From: Bacteroides salyersiae WAL 10018 = DSM 18765 = JCM 12988
GTDB lineage: Bacteria; Bacteroidota; Bacteroidia; Bacteroidales; Bacteroidaceae
DNA: 64,000 nucleotides
NCBI RefSeq assembly: GCF_000381365.1
Contig: NZ_KB905466.1
Location: forward strand, 1,509,207-1,573,206
Reading direction: 5' to 3'
The position numbers and the translations under genes are program-made. Below are positions 54,424 to 62,992 of this stretch, piece by piece. A model generated the notes under the pieces. That model was not told the DNA's origin, made no database searches, and saw nothing but the letters and a program-made list of their open reading frames with translations. Numbering within the stretch: the stretch's first letter is position 1; every line of letters begins with the position of its first letter.

Positions 54424-54945
54424 TCATTCTCCTTTATACTGGTAGGTCAGGCAAACGACCTGGTTATCCAGTATCTTGTTTTGGGTCAGTTCCCACTTCG
54501 ACCCGAAAGTTTTACCTATGAACTTGATACCATTCCCCAGCATGACCGGGATAATATACAGGGTTATTTCATCCAGCAGGGACGCTTCAATCAGGGATGT
54601 TATGAATTTACCGCCGCCGATAACCTGAATATCGGTTTCCGAACTTGATTTAAGTTCATTGACTGCACGTAATGGCATATCAGTAAGAAAGGTTACATTC
54701 TCCTTTTCCGACACATTGGTATCGTAGTGGGACACTACAAAAGTTTTTTTGCTTTTGTACGGCCATCCGCCCCAATGTTCAAAAATATAGGTATAGGTAT
54801 TAACTCCGGCAAGCAATACATCCGGCTGTTCATAGGTTGCCGAAATCTCTTTCCTTACGTTTTCAGGCATCCAATCCAATTCATTATCCTTTGTGGCTAT
54901 GAAGCCATCAAGAGATACGGCAATACAAGTCTTTAAATGTTTCAT
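54424..54945 (-). CDS. RibD C-terminal/DHFR-fold reductase
   Basis: 173 residues. IAVSLDGFIATKDNELDWM at the start and VIGGGKFITSLIEASLLDEITLYIIPVMLGNGIKF in the middle are the RibD_C signature of the dihydrofolate-reductase superfamily. It lacks the features of classical DfrA enzymes, so trimethoprim resistance is not expected. The substrate is unknown. The leader upstream (minus strand) contains a long structured hairpin. Confidence 0.85.
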   Translation of the reverse strand: MKHLKTCIAVSLDGFIATKDNELDWMPENVRKEISATYEQPDVLLAGVNTYTYIFEHWGGWPYKSKKTFVVSHYDTNVSEKENVTFLTDMPLRAVNELKSSSETDIQVIGGGKFITSLIEASLLDEITLYIIPVMLGNGIKFIGKTFGSKWELTQNKILDNQVVCLTYQYKGE

Positions 54946-55021
54946 GATTGAGTATTTAACAGTTGCTTTTTATAAACTGTTCGCCAGTACATCTAAAAAA
55001 GAAGCGTGAACTTACACTGCT

Positions 55022-55238
55022 TCAAAGTAGAGGTACTGGCATACCTTAATGACGAAACAGGCAAGCCCACGCTATGTTAAAACATAGCATAGACATTGCG
55101 CTGAAAATCTCGTCATTATTGAAAAGTGCCAGTTTTCTACTTTGAGACGTTCTGCGAACGAATATGTTATATATAAAGGCGAAATCACAGGTTACTATTC
55201 AATCGCCGTTATTTTCTTATGTAACTTTTGCAAAGTTA
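55022..55238 (-). ncRNA. Candidate structured RNA: second long hairpin of nested helices
   Basis: Minus-strand promoter box TAACTTTG (55231-55238) followed after 86 nt by a rod of helices: TCAAAGTAGA/TCTACTTTGA (55022-55031 with 55136-55145), ACTGGCA/TGCCAGT, TAATGACGA/TCGTCATTA (55047-55055 with 55110-55118), GCAA/TTGC and apical GCTATGT/ACATAGC. Architecture, promoter distance and the motif GCGTGGGCTT (55063-55072, minus) resemble 23859-24100. Either a leader of the DHFR-like gene or an independent RNA. No gene is seen in the gap 54946-55330. Confidence 0.55.
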
Positions 55239-55330
55239 GATAAATCCCTGAAAACTCCTGCATACAATACGAAGAAATCCTGCCTTATCTCACGACAAAA
55301 CAGGATTGAAAGCCATTAGAAAAGAAAAAA

Positions 55331-55609
55331 TTAATCGGTTTTCTCCCGGATTAATTTGTGTACATCCGTTGCACGGTAATAACACCTGCCATCCAGCATA
55401 AGGAAAGGGAGTATTCCCTTTTTCCGGTAACGGGTCAGTGTCCGGGGGGCTACTTTCAAGAGCAGGCACAAGTCCTGATTATCCAGCAGTTCTTCCCCGT
55501 CCAAGCAATTACGTCCCTTAATCACCCGGTCTATTTTCTTGTCCTGCATATCGAACCTATCCATGATACGTTCCATCCATGCGGTAAAATCGTCTTTATC
55601 TATATACAT
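55331..55609 (-). CDS. Excisionase-like helix-turn-helix protein
   Basis: 92 residues with a C-terminal winged helix (LDNQDLCLLLKVAPRTLTRYRKKGILPFLMLDGRCYYRATDVHKLI), the pattern of MerR-like/excisionase (Xis2-type) proteins of Bacteroides ICEs. It lies 12 bp after the primase-helicase gene and is probably co-transcribed. It may regulate excision or transfer. Confidence 0.85.
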   Translation of the reverse strand: MYIDKDDFTAWMERIMDRFDMQDKKIDRVIKGRNCLDGEELLDNQDLCLLLKVAPRTLTRYRKKGILPFLMLDGRCYYRATDVHKLIREKTD

Positions 55610-55621
55610 AAGGCTGTCTGA

Positions 55622-57661
55622 TTAAATTGAACCAATCATAAAATAACTTTGGTTGGACGGGTCTTTGATGATAATATCCTTTTCCCGCATGAAGCGGATA
55701 TAGCTTTTTGCGGTACGTTCTTTCACGTCCAAGATTTGCTGTATCTGTTCGCATAGGTCTATATAGGTGATATGTTCCTGTCTGCCGAACACGTCACGGG
55801 CAACCCCGACCAGTTCCTTTTCCTTGCGCTTCTCTTTTTCCTCACGGGTCTTTTCGCCCCTGTAAAGGTGCATCCCGGCTGCTTTATCCCATGAAAAAAG
55901 TATTAAGGGGACATCCAACGGGCTGCCATCCCTTACTTTCAGGGCTTTCACCACTGACAAAGCCGGGTCTTCGTCTTTCTCTATCGAAAGGATGGCAGCC
56001 GCTTTGCGTTGCAGTTCCGAGCCTAAATGCCCCCGGAGCTTCAAACCGTTGGGTATGAAATGCAGCACGCAAATAATGCAGGTCTTATATATTCCTGCCA
56101 GTCGGTACAGTTCATCTATGATTGCCACGCTTTCCGCTTCGTCATTGGCACACCGCACAAGGTCTGCGATACCGTCTATCACCACCAACTGAATGCCATC
56201 GTATTGGTAATAATATCTATCCATGCTCTGAACAATGGCGTGAAGTCGTTCTTTACGGGACATACCCGTAAGGCAGAATGCCTTAAATTCATCCGGTTTG
56301 TCTGTCTGTTTCGCCCTCTTTATCAGGTTGGTTACATTCTTGAACAGTTGTACTTCCGATTGCTCCGTATCATAAAGCAGGACGGCTCTATGTTTGGTAT
56401 TCTCGCTGACATTGATACCCAGCGTATCAACCTGAACATTTGCCGGACGGATTGAACCTGCCACAAGTGCAGCCACATAATTACTTTTCCCTGTTCCCTC
56501 TCCGCCTGTGATGCAGCACAAGTTCCCCTGTGTGCCCAGTGGAACGTCACCTGCCGAGATAATTTCCTGCGCTTTTGCCGGGGGATTATTAAAATCAATC
56601 TCACATGATTTAAGCATAGTCATTGTTTCATTATAGATTGTATCTAAGAAGTCGATAAATAGCTTGATGAAGTTTTCCCGGCTGTTCCCCGTTCGGAAAT
56701 AATCGGAAATATCCTTTTCCGTCTTTGTACCGGAAAGTGGTAAGAACAGCCGTTTCACCCCGTATTCACAGAGTTGTTTTTCATGTTTCCTCGCACTCTC
56801 TATCCCGGTGGCATCCATATCGTAAAGCAATATGATATGTTTGAAACGGAATGTGAGTTTATAGATGATGTTCGGCGGGACGGTAACTGTTTCACTGTTG
56901 AAACAAATCGCATGGAATCCCCTTACAGCCAGTGAAAGGACATCTTTTTCCCCACCTGTTATAAACAGGATGTCGCCTTTGCTGGGTAGTTGTTCCAGTC
57001 CGAAACAATAATTCTCGCCGATATTACCACCATACAGGAAACGTGTTCTTGAAAACGGTCGATACAGTTTGATGAAGCGTTTGCTCTTATACCCGTAAAT
57101 GGGTTCTTCCTTAGTGGAAGTATAGGAAAACGGATTACCCTCTGCATTTTCACTTTGGAACTGGACGACTGAACAGACCTTATACTGTTCCAGTATTTCA
57201 GGGGTAATGCCGTACTGTTGCCAGTATTCCAGTTCGGAAGGGGTAAGTTTCCTCTCCTTAAATGTGTAGGGTCTGCCAGTACGTTCTACCGGAGTAGGCA
57301 CAGGCTTTTCCTGTTCTTTAAACGGTTGGGGTAGAGGCATCGGATTACCCTCTGAAATCCCCAATGACAAATCCCGGTCAATAATCTGCAAAATCTCGAT
57401 GAAGTCCCCTGAATTGTTACAATCCAGCCCTTTGAGCCTACCTACGAAAAAGAAACAGTCACCGGAATAGCTGTCATTCCCGAAATCTTTCATTTTGTAT
57501 GTTCCGTTACGGCGGTCAAAATAGATGTTGCAGGATGCTTTGCTGTCCTCATACAACGGATTGAGAAAATTACGCCCCACACGCCATGTACCGGAAATGT
57601 AGTGCTTGAACACGTTCAGACCCTTATTTGTCCTCTCTAAGATTTCTTCTTTCCTTAACAT
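55622..57661 (-). CDS. Primase/helicase-like replication protein (toprim + RepA-type ATPase)
   Basis: 679 residues. The N-terminal zinc-free primase-like region has toprim motifs (ILFITGGEKDVLSL and IILLYDMDATGIESARKH, about 230-300). The C-terminal RecA-fold ATPase of RepA/DnaB type has Walker A ITGGEGTGKSNYVAA (about 385) and Walker B LVVIDGIADLV, and a winged-helix tail. It probably replicates the excised ICE. Its start overlaps the preceding HTH gene by 38 bp. Confidence 0.82.
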   Translation of the reverse strand: MLRKEEILERTNKGLNVFKHYISGTWRVGRNFLNPLYEDSKASCNIYFDRRNGTYKMKDFGNDSYSGDCFFFVGRLKGLDCNNSGDFIEILQIIDRDLSLGISEGNPMPLPQPFKEQEKPVPTPVERTGRPYTFKERKLTPSELEYWQQYGITPEILEQYKVCSVVQFQSENAEGNPFSYTSTKEEPIYGYKSKRFIKLYRPFSRTRFLYGGNIGENYCFGLEQLPSKGDILFITGGEKDVLSLAVRGFHAICFNSETVTVPPNIIYKLTFRFKHIILLYDMDATGIESARKHEKQLCEYGVKRLFLPLSGTKTEKDISDYFRTGNSRENFIKLFIDFLDTIYNETMTMLKSCEIDFNNPPAKAQEIISAGDVPLGTQGNLCCITGGEGTGKSNYVAALVAGSIRPANVQVDTLGINVSENTKHRAVLLYDTEQSEVQLFKNVTNLIKRAKQTDKPDEFKAFCLTGMSRKERLHAIVQSMDRYYYQYDGIQLVVIDGIADLVRCANDEAESVAIIDELYRLAGIYKTCIICVLHFIPNGLKLRGHLGSELQRKAAAILSIEKDEDPALSVVKALKVRDGSPLDVPLILFSWDKAAGMHLYRGEKTREEKEKRKEKELVGVARDVFGRQEHITYIDLCEQIQQILDVKERTAKSYIRFMREKDIIIKDPSNQSYFMIGSI

Positions 57662-57983
57662 ACAGTTTGTGGTTGGTTATAAGGTTACGCATACATTCGT
57701 CATTGCTCTTTATCAAACGGCTTTCAAGCAAGCGTTTAATCTCTCCGATTTTATAGAAATTGCGTCCCCGGATGGTGGAATAGGCTATTTCTCCTTTGGA
57801 ACGAAGCCGTTGCAGGGTGCGGTCGCTTATCTTTAGGAAAGTGCATACTTCGTAACTATCTACCCAAATATCATCCTCATTTTCCTTGCAGTCGTCCTGA
57901 CGGGAAAATACATAGCTGGCAATCACGTTGATTTTTGCCATCAATTCTTTAAAGGCTTTTGTTTCTACTGTTATTACGTCCAT
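57624..57983 (-). CDS. Excisionase-like helix-turn-helix protein
   Basis: 119 residues from MDVITVETKAFKELMAKI (ATG 57983). A longer open frame from 58091 would run through a terminator and rteC's stop. It has the C-terminal MerR-like helix-turn-helix DSYEVCTFLKISDRTLQRLRSKGEIAYSTIRGRNFYKIGEIKRLLES. Second copy of the type found at 55331-55609. In CTnDOT such small proteins act with RteC in excision. Confidence 0.85.
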   Translation of the reverse strand: MDVITVETKAFKELMAKINVIASYVFSRQDDCKENEDDIWVDSYEVCTFLKISDRTLQRLRSKGEIAYSTIRGRNFYKIGEIKRLLESRLIKSNDECMRNLITNHKLYVKERRNLREDK

Positions 57984-58035
57984 TTCATTAACTAATTGAT
58001 TTGCGGCAAAGTTGGGCGGTTCGGGAAAATAAAAA

Positions 58036-58059
58036 GCCACAGGTGAACCCACCTGTGGC
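58036..58059 (-). terminator. Terminator after rteC
   Basis: GCCACAGGTG-AACC-CACCTGTGGC (perfect 10-bp stem) followed in the minus direction by CTTTTTATTTT, 28 bp after the rteC stop. Confidence 0.88.
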
Positions 58060-58087
58060 GAAATAAAATTTGTTAATCGAAGAAAGC

Positions 58088-58945
58088 TCACTCCTGTTCT
58101 TCCATCCGGCGTAGCAACCGTTTTTGCAGGGTGTTCAGGTAATGTGTCCGGTCATTTGTGCGTGATTTAAGTTCCATGTAGGTATGGTAGAAATCACCTA
58201 AATCTATGTCAAACATATCTTCAAAGCAAGATACAATGTCCTTTATATCAACCGTCCCCTTATTGAAATCGCCATTGGTGTAGAGTGCGTAGATAAGTTC
58301 CACCAATGCCCGTTTTGTCCCCGTCCACCGGAGTAGCTTCTTTATATTCCCGTTTTTGACCTGCTGGCGTTGGAAACGCCGTTCAAGTTCATTCAATCGG
58401 TTGGTGAGGTAAATGGCAAACAGTTCGATGGCTAATATTTTGGCTACTTTATAATCATAACTGGTGCTGAACTGTGGGTCTGCTTCATAATAGAAATTGT
58501 CTATAAGTATATGAATATCAGGTTTCCCACGCAGGAAATATTTATGGTCTAAATAGGTGGCTTTTGTCCGGTAATACTGGTAGAAACTTATATTGCGTTG
58601 AAAATGCGCCAAAATACGGTCGGTTTCCGCCATGATGAACGTCTTTTGCGTTTCTTCGCTGCCGTTGGGAAAACGTAGTTCAAACTGGTAAACCGTATTG
58701 TAATAGATGATTTTACTCGCTATCACGGGCTTTTGTTCCTTGAAGAAACAAATTTCTTCCTCCTTGCTGGTGAAAGAGTAGGAAATGATAAAGGTTTTCA
58801 GCTCCCCCACGATTTCTTGCAGGTAGTCAATGACCTGCTTACACAAGCTGAAAGGGTCGTTATTGTTATCTTCAAAGTCCTGTATCTGCAAATCGACCTT
58901 TTGCAAAAGGTCGGTAAAGTATTCATTCAAATTCTGTTGTCCCAT
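58088..58945 (-). CDS. rteC: RteC family regulator
   Basis: 285 residues. DYKVAKILAIELFAIYLTNRLNEL and RWTGTKRALVELIYALYTNGDFNKGTVDIKDIVSCFEDMFDIDLGDFYHTYMELKSR are RteC signatures. In CTnDOT RteC activates the excision operon after tetracycline induction. No RteA/RteB two-component genes or tetQ lie in the window, so the input here is unknown. AraC-type gene and primase flank it. Confidence 0.92.
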   Translation of the reverse strand: MGQQNLNEYFTDLLQKVDLQIQDFEDNNNDPFSLCKQVIDYLQEIVGELKTFIISYSFTSKEEEICFFKEQKPVIASKIIYYNTVYQFELRFPNGSEETQKTFIMAETDRILAHFQRNISFYQYYRTKATYLDHKYFLRGKPDIHILIDNFYYEADPQFSTSYDYKVAKILAIELFAIYLTNRLNELERRFQRQQVKNGNIKKLLRWTGTKRALVELIYALYTNGDFNKGTVDIKDIVSCFEDMFDIDLGDFYHTYMELKSRTNDRTHYLNTLQKRLLRRMEEQE

Positions 58946-59021
58946 AATTAATCGTTCCTTTATTAATCGGGTACAAAGTTACAGGCTTTAAATCAACACT
59001 TTATACTTCATTTTTCACATT

Positions 59022-59870
59022 CTATTCTTCATGGTGAACATTCCGTTGTCCTTTCAGGCTTTTACGCAGCACGCCGGGAGTTCCGAGCATATATTTTACA
59101 CAGAAATCGTTCAGGTTACTGGTGGACGAAAACCCGGTATCCTCTGCAATCTCCAGTAATCTCTTGTCGGTATATTCCAGCAGGTAGGTTATCTCCTTTA
59201 CCCGCTGTTCACGTATCCACTGGCACAATGTCTTTCCAAATTCTGCTCTGAACCTGCGGCGGAACGAACGGTATTCCATATCACAGCATTTGGCAAGGAT
59301 GGTCGGTGAATAGACCTTATAGCCTTTTATCTGCACCATTTCCCGGAATGACCTCTGTCGCAGGTATTTCAGGTTTCGTTCGGCACGCCGGAACTGCGTA
59401 TCGGTGATGTAGCTTCCTTTTCCATGATAGGCTTCCCGCCGTGCCTGAAAGAAGTAGTCGCACACCCAGTTATAGACACCCGACAAGTATCTGTGATTGT
59501 CGAAAACCTGCCGGAGCATATCTGTAAAGGACAACAGTTCATCCAGTTTATTTTGCTCGATATAAGGTACTACAAGTTTTTCTTTGAGATAGAAAAAAGC
59601 GAAATCTTCGGGACAATATGCCAGTAAGAAAATATAGGCTTTATAATCCTTCTGCTCCAATGTCAGCAGTTCCCCGCTTTCTTTCAGGCTGTCGGTAACG
59701 AAGCGCAGCAGTTCACTGTTTCCGGCAAACGGTTCTAAGGTTTCCAACTCTTTCAGCGAACGGCTGTTATTTGCCAGCCATTGTATCTTGTCCGCCAATT
59801 CTTGCACAGGGAGCAATATCTCCGGACGCTCCGCCGCTTTGGATAATAAAAATCCGGTAATTGTTTTCAT
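59022..59870 (-). CDS. AraC-family transcriptional regulator
   Basis: 282 residues. The C-terminal about 100 residues form the AraC DNA-binding domain (KCCDMEYRSFRRRFRAEFGKTLCQWIREQRVKEITYLLEYTDKRLLEIAEDTGFSSTSNLNDFCVKYMLGTPGVLRKSL). The N-terminal half is helical with no recognised ligand domain. It sits between rteC and the immunity-gene array, and might control either. Confidence 0.85.
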   Translation of the reverse strand: MKTITGFLLSKAAERPEILLPVQELADKIQWLANNSRSLKELETLEPFAGNSELLRFVTDSLKESGELLTLEQKDYKAYIFLLAYCPEDFAFFYLKEKLVVPYIEQNKLDELLSFTDMLRQVFDNHRYLSGVYNWVCDYFFQARREAYHGKGSYITDTQFRRAERNLKYLRQRSFREMVQIKGYKVYSPTILAKCCDMEYRSFRRRFRAEFGKTLCQWIREQRVKEITYLLEYTDKRLLEIAEDTGFSSTSNLNDFCVKYMLGTPGVLRKSLKGQRNVHHEE

Positions 59871-59928
59871 AATGATTTAGAACTATGTTGGTACATTCTA
59901 TTCTTCTTTATTGTCAGCAACGGTATTC

Positions 59929-59955
59929 GGATAACTGCAAATGCTTAGGTTATCC
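59929..59955 (-). repeat. Array hairpin element G (last, divergent)
   Basis: GGATAAC/GTTATCC stem (59929-59935 with 59949-59955). On the minus strand the loop starts CTAA, as in the other array elements, but flanking boxes are weak. It overlaps the end of the 59950 gene. Confidence 0.45.
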
Positions 59956-60306
59956 GACATTCCCGTTCATCATATCATTCCAGTTTTGCACCGCTTTTAT
60001 GGCGCATTGGTAGTAGCAGATACCCCACAGGATTAACCAATATACCAGCACGGAAGTTACCTTGAACAATCGCTTTTTCCTTGTATCATCCACCTGTTTC
60101 CCGATAAAGCGGAAAAGGAATATCAGCATACCCCATAATACAAATGTCAGCACTTCACATTCAATCGTTGTGTATATATTGTTTGCGGCTATATCAAAAT
60201 CGGGCAGAGCAGATGTATGGTAAGAAGTGATACGCCATCCCACAAATAGCGAAATCACGGCATACAGAACGTTTTCAGTTCTTTTATATGGCATTGTTGT
60301 TTTCAT
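59950..60306 (-). CDS. Small membrane protein, array unit 1
   Basis: 118 residues with three hydrophobic segments (about 12-30, 50-68, 84-104). It may be an immunity protein against a membrane-acting toxin, judged only from its place in the array. Its start follows array element F by 7 bp. Confidence 0.6.
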   Translation of the reverse strand: MKTTMPYKRTENVLYAVISLFVGWRITSYHTSALPDFDIAANNIYTTIECEVLTFVLWGMLIFLFRFIGKQVDDTRKKRLFKVTSVLVYWLILWGICYYQCAIKAVQNWNDMMNGNVG

Positions 60307-60312
60307 GTTTCT

Positions 60313-60359
60313 ACATTATGGTTTAAAAGGAATATCGTTAGATATTATTTTTCGTTGTT
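60313..60359 (-). repeat. Array hairpin element F
   Basis: In gene direction: AGTAACAACG, stem AATATC, loop TAAC, stem GATATT (60331-60336 with 60341-60346), then AAACCATAA. The stop codon of the preceding gene lies inside it. Confidence 0.7.
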
Positions 60360-61175
60360 ACTGATGAATTTTATTTCATTCTTATTTCCTACAAGTTTAT
60401 ATACCTCAATTTCTCCACTGACATATTCGGTATCGTCTTTATCTTTTACAATAATAGGCTTTAAAATCTCCTCTTGTTTTCCAATATATACGATACGGGG
60501 AAACGTAAAATTATTACCAATGAATAATCGTGCGTCTATATTATCCTCTGCATCACGATAAGAGATAGATAAATAATCCTTTTGTTGATTACCGGAAACG
60601 AATATTGTATCTTGCTTCAACTTACCATTTGTACAACTAACAGCTTTCATTACTGCTAAAGGATATGCGGTCGCTATCTGGCTTGTCCCTGAAAGCAGGT
60701 AATAACTTTTATCCAATGCTTGAATGGAATAAATAGTATCATAACATATCCCCATATCATTATCATCATTCATATCAAAGAAATAAGATTGTTCTTTATC
60801 CTTATATTGCATATAAGAAGCAAACAAGGGCATAGTACCGCCCCAATAAGTGTTTCGGGAAAATACCCTCATATACCCGTCTGTTGATACCGCAATAGTA
60901 AATTGCCGTTCTTTTTTCCTCAATTCTCTAAAGTCGTATTTCATCCCTTTATCGGCTGTACAAAGTTCTTTCAGCAGGATAGAGAATCTGTTTTGTAAAG
61001 AATCACAGTAATTATCATTCGTATAGAAATAATTTTGCCGTAACGTATATAACGTGTCTTGAATAAAGCAAAGCTGTTTTTCCAAAGCAGACAAATCAGT
61101 GCCGCTTTGTGCTTTAGCATCCTTCATTGCTATAAAACAAAAGACAAAACAAAATATGTATTTTACATTCTTCAT
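60345..61175 (-). CDS. Exported protein, array unit 2
   Basis: 276 residues with a signal peptide (KYIFCFVFCFIAMKDAKAQ), a helical start and a beta-rich body (FTIAVSTDGYMRVFSRNTYWGG). Periplasmic location is likely. No family recognised. Position in the array suggests immunity against a periplasm-acting toxin (inference). Confidence 0.6.
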   Translation of the reverse strand: MKNVKYIFCFVFCFIAMKDAKAQSGTDLSALEKQLCFIQDTLYTLRQNYFYTNDNYCDSLQNRFSILLKELCTADKGMKYDFRELRKKERQFTIAVSTDGYMRVFSRNTYWGGTMPLFASYMQYKDKEQSYFFDMNDDNDMGICYDTIYSIQALDKSYYLLSGTSQIATAYPLAVMKAVSCTNGKLKQDTIFVSGNQQKDYLSISYRDAEDNIDARLFIGNNFTFPRIVYIGKQEEILKPIIVKDKDDTEYVSGEIEVYKLVGNKNEIKFISNNEK

Positions 61176-61189
61176 GTTTATGCACTATT

Positions 61190-61243
61190 ATCTGTAATGG
61201 TTTGGTGAGAAACAGTGTTTAGCTGCTATCTCGACCTTGTTAT
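61190..61243 (-). repeat. Array hairpin element E
   Basis: In gene direction: TATAACAAGG, stem AGCAG/CTGTT (61211-61215 with 61223-61227, one G-T pair), loop CTAAACA, then AAACCATTA. Confidence 0.7.
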
Positions 61244-61956
61244 AAACTTAATTGTTCTTGCTCACTTACATTTTCGTTTATTAGTCTGCACATATATTCT
61301 TGCAGGTAACAATGATATTTTTCAGTAGTAAGCAATGATTTTATATACTCCATGTTTTCATATATGTATTTCATTTTATAAGCTAACACTTCAAAGGGCA
61401 TATCTTCGCTATTGTAAGCAGCTATTATCTGCCATAAGTTTGAAAGCGTTTGGCTAATATCATTATTTTGAAGTTTCTTATTCGTTTCCATATTCTGATA
61501 TTTATGGATATAATACTCTGTGTATGCAGGTATGCGGTACGTTTCATGCGTGAAGCCCGTACCACCCCCGGCAATACATCTCAACATATCATTTACACAA
61601 TAGAACATTTTGTTTAATGTTTTACGTTCTCCACGAAATTGTTTCCTATTATTGGCATTGAATTGTGCATACCACGTGCAATACAAATCAAATCCAGCTT
61701 CTCCATAAAAATAGCCTTGCAACAAATTGTATTGTTGACTGTATAATGTATCGGGATAGATCGATGCTGAATTTACAAACAATCTTTCCGCATCTTCTTC
61801 TATATACCGATACTCTTTCTTACTTTGCTTACGGAATTTATCCACATTGAGTATCACATCTTGTATGTTACTTTTCTGGAAAGTTTTACTACAAGAACAT
61901 CCCATTACCACGAAAATGGCAGGAACAAATAATATTATGTTTGCTATGCGGTACAT
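61240..61956 (-). CDS. Lipoprotein, array unit 3
   Basis: 238 residues with a lipoprotein signal (lipobox VVMGCSC). The body is helical, with conserved-looking GGGTGFTHETYRIPAYTEYYIH. No family recognised. An envelope-located immunity role is possible from context only. Confidence 0.6.
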   Translation of the reverse strand: MYRIANIILFVPAIFVVMGCSCSKTFQKSNIQDVILNVDKFRKQSKKEYRYIEEDAERLFVNSASIYPDTLYSQQYNLLQGYFYGEAGFDLYCTWYAQFNANNRKQFRGERKTLNKMFYCVNDMLRCIAGGGTGFTHETYRIPAYTEYYIHKYQNMETNKKLQNNDISQTLSNLWQIIAAYNSEDMPFEVLAYKMKYIYENMEYIKSLLTTEKYHCYLQEYMCRLINENVSEQEQLSL

Positions 61957-61960
61957 ATTT

Positions 61961-62013
61961 TATAATGGGTTTTGAATAGCTGACCGTTAGGGCGGCTCAT
62001 TCACTTGTTATTC
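61961..62013 (-). repeat. Array hairpin element D
   Basis: In gene direction: GAATAACAAG, stem GCCG/CGGT (CCG at 61984-61986 with CGG at 61993-61995), loop CCCTAA, then AAACCCATTA. Confidence 0.65.
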
Positions 62014-62038
62014 ACATAATTCCTATTTATACAAATGG

Positions 62039-62431
62039 TTAGTCCCATTCTATTTTATCTCTTTTTTCTTGGAGGATTTTATATATTTCCTCTTCATTTT
62101 CAATTAAGGAGATAATAATATTAGCAAAGCGTTTTGCTTTTTCCTCATTCTCTTCATTTTCTGCAAAGTAAGCGGCGTATGTACCAGCTTCGGGATCACT
62201 ATCAATACTTTGCAAAATATCAGGTGCATTTTCAGCAAGATAGTAATTCAAGAAAGCGCCCCAATTATAGCCATTCATGTATGCTTCTCTGTTTATCTCA
62301 TACATTTTTTGACCTACTGCCAAAGGCTTCTCTTTTTCGTCTTCAAAAAGCAAGACTATGTTACCATAACCATTTGTGTAAATTTGAACATACTCATATT
62401 TCAAAATCTCTCTTCCTTCTGTTGCTTCCAT
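62039..62431 (-). CDS. Imm51-like immunity protein, array unit 4
   Basis: 130 residues, acidic. YEINREAYMNGYNWGAFLNYYLAENAPDIL, PEAGTYAAYF and the tail ENEEEIYKILQEKRDKIEWD are as in Imm51-family immunity proteins of polymorphic toxin systems. No toxin gene is adjacent, so this is an orphan immunity gene that protects against toxins of neighbours. Confidence 0.75.
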   Translation of the reverse strand: MEATEGREILKYEYVQIYTNGYGNIVLLFEDEKEKPLAVGQKMYEINREAYMNGYNWGAFLNYYLAENAPDILQSIDSDPEAGTYAAYFAENEENEEKAKRFANIIISLIENEEEIYKILQEKRDKIEWD

Positions 62432-62468
62432 ATTACTTTTCTTTTTCTATTATTTTATATTTGCGGAT

Positions 62469-62512
62469 AATAGCTAAGCAGATAACGGCGTAGTCCGTTA
62501 TCCCGGCTTGTT
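62469..62512 (-). repeat. Array hairpin element C
   Basis: GATAACGG (62481-62488) pairs with CCGTTATC (62495-62502), the strongest stem of the set, loop ACTACG on the minus strand. It shares 23 identical bases with element B (TAGTCCGTTATCCCGG and following). Confidence 0.75.
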
Positions 62513-62524
62513 ATCAACTTTATA

Positions 62525-62908
62525 CTATAATGAACTATTATACATGCCAATATATTTAAGTCCATTGAAACTTTTCTCCTTATTTGGAATTGTAAGAGAA
62601 ACATCCGTTAAGTAAAAAACAGCGTTTCCCTTTACAAGCTCCATTGCCTTACATTTTATCAGTGCATTCTTTATATCACCCATATCAATAGGTACTTGTT
62701 GTAATAAAATGCTAATATCCTGTTCTTCATTGAATAGAGGAATAATACCGATAAAATCTTCATCAAATTCATCAGTATTTATATCTATACAGAATCGGCA
62801 AGGAGAATCTTGGAGATTGAAGTAATCTTCATAATCTTTTTCACTTCCGGAAAAAGTTCCAATCCATATATGGACTTTTTTCATTCTTTCTAATAGACTT
62901 AAATACAT
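62525..62908 (-). CDS. Imm22-like immunity protein, array unit 5
   Basis: 127 residues. KKVHIWIGTFSGSEKDYEDYFNL near the N-terminus and CRFCIDINTDEFDEDFIGI are similar to Imm22-family immunity proteins. The true start may be the internal ATG before KKVHIW (62884). No toxin is adjacent. Confidence 0.6.
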   Translation of the reverse strand: MYLSLLERMKKVHIWIGTFSGSEKDYEDYFNLQDSPCRFCIDINTDEFDEDFIGIIPLFNEEQDISILLQQVPIDMGDIKNALIKCKAMELVKGNAVFYLTDVSLTIPNKEKSFNGLKYIGMYNSSL

Positions 62909-62932
62909 AACAGTTTATTTAGAGTTGTTGAT

Positions 62933-62980
62933 AATGGTTTGACGGGGAACGGCGTTAGTCCGTTATCCCGGCTTGTTAGT
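62933..62980 (-). repeat. Array hairpin element B
   Basis: In gene direction: CTAACAAGCCGGG, stem AACGG/CCGTT (62948-62952 with 62960-62964), loop ACTAACG, then AAACCATTA. Confidence 0.8.
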
Positions 62981-62992
62981 ATTCTTTTTTTG

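Noticed and set aside
54424..54945. Trimethoprim-resistance dihydrofolate reductase
   Set aside because: Motifs match RibD C-terminal-type reductases (VIGGG, DGFIA), not DfrA/DfrB.
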